Assembly (NCBI GenBank): GCA_021775105.1
Contig: JAJFIJ010000139.1
Coordinates: 1 to 43,905 of the forward strand
Direction of reading: 5' to 3'
Length of the DNA stretch: 43,905 nt
Source: Rhodospirillales bacterium
Lineage (GTDB): Bacteria > Pseudomonadota > Alphaproteobacteria > Rhodospirillales > Casp-alpha2
Under the pieces are notes generated by a model, which was given only the letters and a program-made list of their open reading frames with translations, searched no databases and was not told where the DNA came from. Both the position numbers and the translations under genes were made by a program. Positions 42,007 through 43,905 of this stretch are shown one piece after another. The number at the start of each line of letters is the position of its first letter. Position 1 is the first letter of the stretch.

Positions 42007-43296
42007 TTACGCCTTGTCCAGTGCTTGCGTCAGATCAGCCAGAATATCTTCAATATGTTCAATGCCGATGGAGAGCCGGACGTAACCCGGCGTTACGCCC
42101 GACGCCAACTGGTCTTCTGCGGATAACTGCGAGTGGGTGGTCGTCGCCGGATGGATAGCCAGACTCCTGACATCGCCAATATTGGCAACATGATAGAACA
42201 TTTCCAGCGCATCGATAAATTTTCGACCGGCATCGCGTCCACCGGCAAGCTCGAAACCAACCAGGGCACCGTATCCGCCGCTCATATACCTGTCGGCACG
42301 TTCCCGGTGCAGGCCAGATTGTGCGCCCGGGAAGATGACGCCTGAAATTTTGCGGTGCTTACCAAGGAATTCCGCCACCTTGGTGGCGTTCTCGCAATGC
42401 GCACGCATACGCAAGGGCAGGGTCTCCATCCCCTGAATGAACTGAAAGGCGTTAAACGGGCTCATCGAAGCCCCCATATCACGAAGCAGAATAACCCGCG
42501 CGCGCAAAACATAGGCGATCGGACCCAGCGGCTTGACCGCTTCGGTCCAGACGGCTCCGTGATAACTGGCATCGGGCTGATTCAGGGTCGGAAAACGTTC
42601 ACCTCCGGCTTCCCAGTCAAAATTGCCACCATCGACGATCATGCCGCCTATGGAGGTCCCGTGCCCGCCGATATATTTGGTCGTTGAATAAACAACAATC
42701 GCCGCGCCATGATCGAGAGGGCGACAAAGGATCGGTGCTGCCGTGTTGTCCATGATCAACGGCACGCCAAACACTATCCCGATGTCAGCTACTTCCTGAA
42801 TGGGAAATACGTTCAGTTTGGGATTGGGCAAGGTTTCTGCATAATAGCAGCGGGTTTTGTCATCGGTCGCCGCGCGAAAATTTTCCGGATCGGCTGGGTC
42901 GACAAAACGGCACTCAATCCCGAGATCCGTCAGGGTATTGGCAAACAAATTCCAGGTTCCGCCATAGATATCAGTCGAACAGACAAAATTGTCTCCGGCC
43001 CGGCAGAGGTTAAGGATGGCAAACGTTGAAGCGGATTGCCCGGACGCAACGGCAAGTGCCGCAACACCACCTTCAAGCGCCGCGATGCGCTGTTCCAGCA
43101 CATCGTTTGTCGGGTTCATGATTCTTGAATAGATGTTTCCAAGTTCCTTCAGCGCAAACAGGTTTTCCGCATGTTCGGTACCGTCAAACTGATAGGCGGT
43201 CGTCTGATAGATCGGCACAGCAACAGCGTTGGTTGCTGAATCCTTGCGGTGCGCGCCATGAACGGCCAGAGTTTCGGGGTGCTGAGAGTTAGTCAT
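42007..43296 (-). CDS. metY: O-acetylhomoserine (thiol)-lyase
   Basis: MetY is a PLP enzyme that makes homocysteine (or methionine) from O-acetylhomoserine and sulfide or methanethiol. The 429-residue protein has HPETLAVHGAHRKDSATNAVAVPIYQTTAY at the N-terminus, the aminotransferase-like IYSRIMNPTNDVLEQRIAALEGG, and Lys207 in VVYSTTKYIGGHGTSIGG as the PLP Schiff base. Length matches MetY. The track begins at 43380, but the ATG at 43296 fits the family. hemB follows. The roughly 300-bp leader lacks a recognisable SAM-II riboswitch, which often controls such genes in alphaproteobacteria. Confidence 0.93.
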   Translation of the reverse strand: MTNSQHPETLAVHGAHRKDSATNAVAVPIYQTTAYQFDGTEHAENLFALKELGNIYSRIMNPTNDVLEQRIAALEGGVAALAVASGQSASTFAILNLCRAGDNFVCSTDIYGGTWNLFANTLTDLGIECRFVDPADPENFRAATDDKTRCYYAETLPNPKLNVFPIQEVADIGIVFGVPLIMDNTAAPILCRPLDHGAAIVVYSTTKYIGGHGTSIGGMIVDGGNFDWEAGGERFPTLNQPDASYHGAVWTEAVKPLGPIAYVLRARVILLRDMGASMSPFNAFQFIQGMETLPLRMRAHCENATKVAEFLGKHRKISGVIFPGAQSGLHRERADRYMSGGYGALVGFELAGGRDAGRKFIDALEMFYHVANIGDVRSLAIHPATTTHSQLSAEDQLASGVTPGYVRLSIGIEHIEDILADLTQALDKA

Positions 43297-43594
43297 AATC
43301 GAGCGCTTTCCTTGATCAACAAGTGACGGAAACAGATGCGACAGCATGTCGGAACCTGACCGGAAGGGGAAAACAACCAAGAGCGGGGAAGAAAGTCAAT
43401 GCAAACGGGCAAAGCCGTTAACGCAATGGACCTGCCGGAGAGTGAAATTACCGGCAAAAATTATTTACAATGCGGCGAATCATCTTTACGTTTACGTAAA
43501 CGTCAATTAGGGGCAGATTTTCGGATAATCTTCTGATATCATCTATCAGCATTACCGATGCCTTATGCCTGCGTGAACTCTGGAGGAACATCCC
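43297..43594. other. Divergent control region between metY and icmF
   Basis: This roughly 300-bp gap holds the 16-bp palindrome described below, small hairpins on the metY side (for example CGACA-TGC-TGTCG near 43347-43359 and TGCCGG/CCGGCA near 43432-43455), and the GGAGGA ribosome binding site of icmF at 43582-43587. No ORF is present. A SAM-II type riboswitch was looked for and not found. Confidence 0.5.
43488..43503. promoter_or_regulatory. Perfect 16-bp palindrome, LiuR-like operator
   Basis: ACGTTTACGTAAACGT is a perfect inverted repeat. With its flank it resembles, from memory, the TTTACGT..ACGTAAA-type site of MerR-family LiuR regulators of branched-chain and acyl-CoA metabolism. The neighbour icmF is an acyl-CoA mutase gene, which fits. 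It lies 91 bp upstream of icmF and about 190 bp upstream of metY. It is not proven which gene it controls. Confidence 0.5.
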
Positions 43595-43905
43595 ATGCCC
43601 GATGATGGTCAATCCGTAACTTCAGCGCCTGATACCGCTTACAAGGCAAAAAACCCGGTACGATTTGTTACCGCTGCCAGCCTGTTTGACGGCCATGACG
43701 CATCGATCAATATTATGCGCAGGATTTTGCAATCCTCCGGGGCGGAAGTCATTCATCTCGGCCATAACCGCTCAGTCGACGATGTTGTGACGGCGGCAAT
43801 CGAAGAAGACGCCAACGCCATCGCTGTCAGTTCCTATCAGGGTGGGCACGTCGAATACTTCAAGTACATGATGGATTTGCTGCGCCAGCGGGGTCGCCCG
43901 GATAT
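43595..43905 (+). CDS. icmF: Fused isobutyryl-CoA mutase, N-terminal B12-binding domain (partial, runs off right edge)
   Basis: The visible 103 residues form the N-terminal cobalamin-binding domain. [22 protein letters not shown] carries the Asp-x-His motif (DGHDAS) whose His ligates cobalt, and [23 protein letters not shown] closes the Rossmann half. IcmF interconverts isobutyryl-CoA and n-butyryl-CoA in a single chain that also includes a GTPase domain and the mutase domain; those parts would lie beyond the window. B12-first order is typical of IcmF and differs from classical MCM. The ATG at 43595 has GGAGGA seven bases upstream. Confidence 0.85.
   Translation, partial: MPDDGQSVTSAPDTAYKAKNPVRFVTAASLFDGHDASINIMRRILQSSGAEVIHLGHNRSVDDVVTAAIEEDANAIAVSSYQGGHVEYFKYMMDLLRQRGRPD

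Noticed and set aside
43297-43594. SAM-II riboswitch upstream of metY
   Set aside because: No segment fits the conserved pseudoknot pattern. Only small unrelated hairpins were found.
43504-43594. Cobalamin riboswitch before icmF
   Set aside because: The leader is too short, and no B12-box-like sequence was seen.
1-43905. tRNA, rRNA or CRISPR features
   Set aside because: No T-loop-like motifs with matching stems, no rRNA segments and no regularly spaced repeats were seen by eye.

Overview
The window looks like a chromosomal segment from a flagellated alphaproteobacterium, most plausibly Rhodospirillales-like and perhaps marine. The reasons are the order rpoZ, rsh, (DUF2062), pdxJ, acpS, lepB, rnc, era, recO, parC, a single bifunctional RelA/SpoT protein, a Bpt-type leucyltransferase, a Mg-type HemB, and a fused isobutyryl-CoA mutase start at the right edge. 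The lineage is inferred from gene content and protein style, since no search could be run.

Layout from left to right. Positions 1-650 hold the tail of an unknown gene and a small membrane protein. Positions 648-3800 (minus) hold a large TPR-CHAT lipoprotein. Positions 3930-10968 (plus) are the housekeeping block: rpoZ with a clear promoter and terminator, then rsh, a DUF2062 membrane protein, pdxJ, acpS, lepB, rnc and era, several of them overlapping. Positions 11004-13879 hold a dCache chemoreceptor and a degenerate nuclease-like secreted protein, both set into the usual era-recO neighbourhood. Positions 13908-18074 hold recO, a cold-shock protein, parC and an acetyltransferase. Positions 18203-19850 hold a membrane-anchored FAM173-like methyltransferase and an EF-hand/M23 peptidase-like exported protein that seems to lack the catalytic histidine.

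Positions 19850-23700 are an accessory, partly decayed islet. It contains the 3' end of a LysE-type exporter cut by an IS110-family transposase fragment, a GFA-family enzyme, a stop-interrupted histidine-phosphatase start, an XRE regulator coupled to an unknown (possibly PAS-like) protein, and an unknown GNAT-like protein. Positions 23701-29861 hold a dimethylglycine/sarcosine dehydrogenase-like flavoprotein and a second TPR-CHAT lipoprotein. Positions 29864-33318 (minus) hold an FMN-binding PNPOx-like protein coupled to bpt, then motB and motA. The divergent 33555-34346 gene is a second FAM173-like methyltransferase. Positions 34407-38100 (minus) hold threonine dehydratase and an Ntn-hydrolase of the penicillin acylase family. 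Positions 38273-40988 (plus) hold a CoA-transferase/alpha-beta hydrolase pair and cheW. Positions 40992-43296 (minus) hold hemB and metY, and 43595 to the end is the start of icmF, with a perfect 16-bp palindrome between metY and icmF.

Themes that tie the window together are motility and chemotaxis (MCP, CheW, MotAB), envelope surveillance or processing (two CHAT lipoproteins, M23-like protein, LepB, penicillin acylase-like protein), and carbon/amino-acid metabolism (DMGDH-like, IlvA, CoA-transferase, MetY, IcmF). The least understood items are the two diverged CHAT lipoproteins, the two FAM173-like methyltransferases, and the XRE/unknown/GNAT-like cluster. No tRNA, rRNA or CRISPR array was seen.
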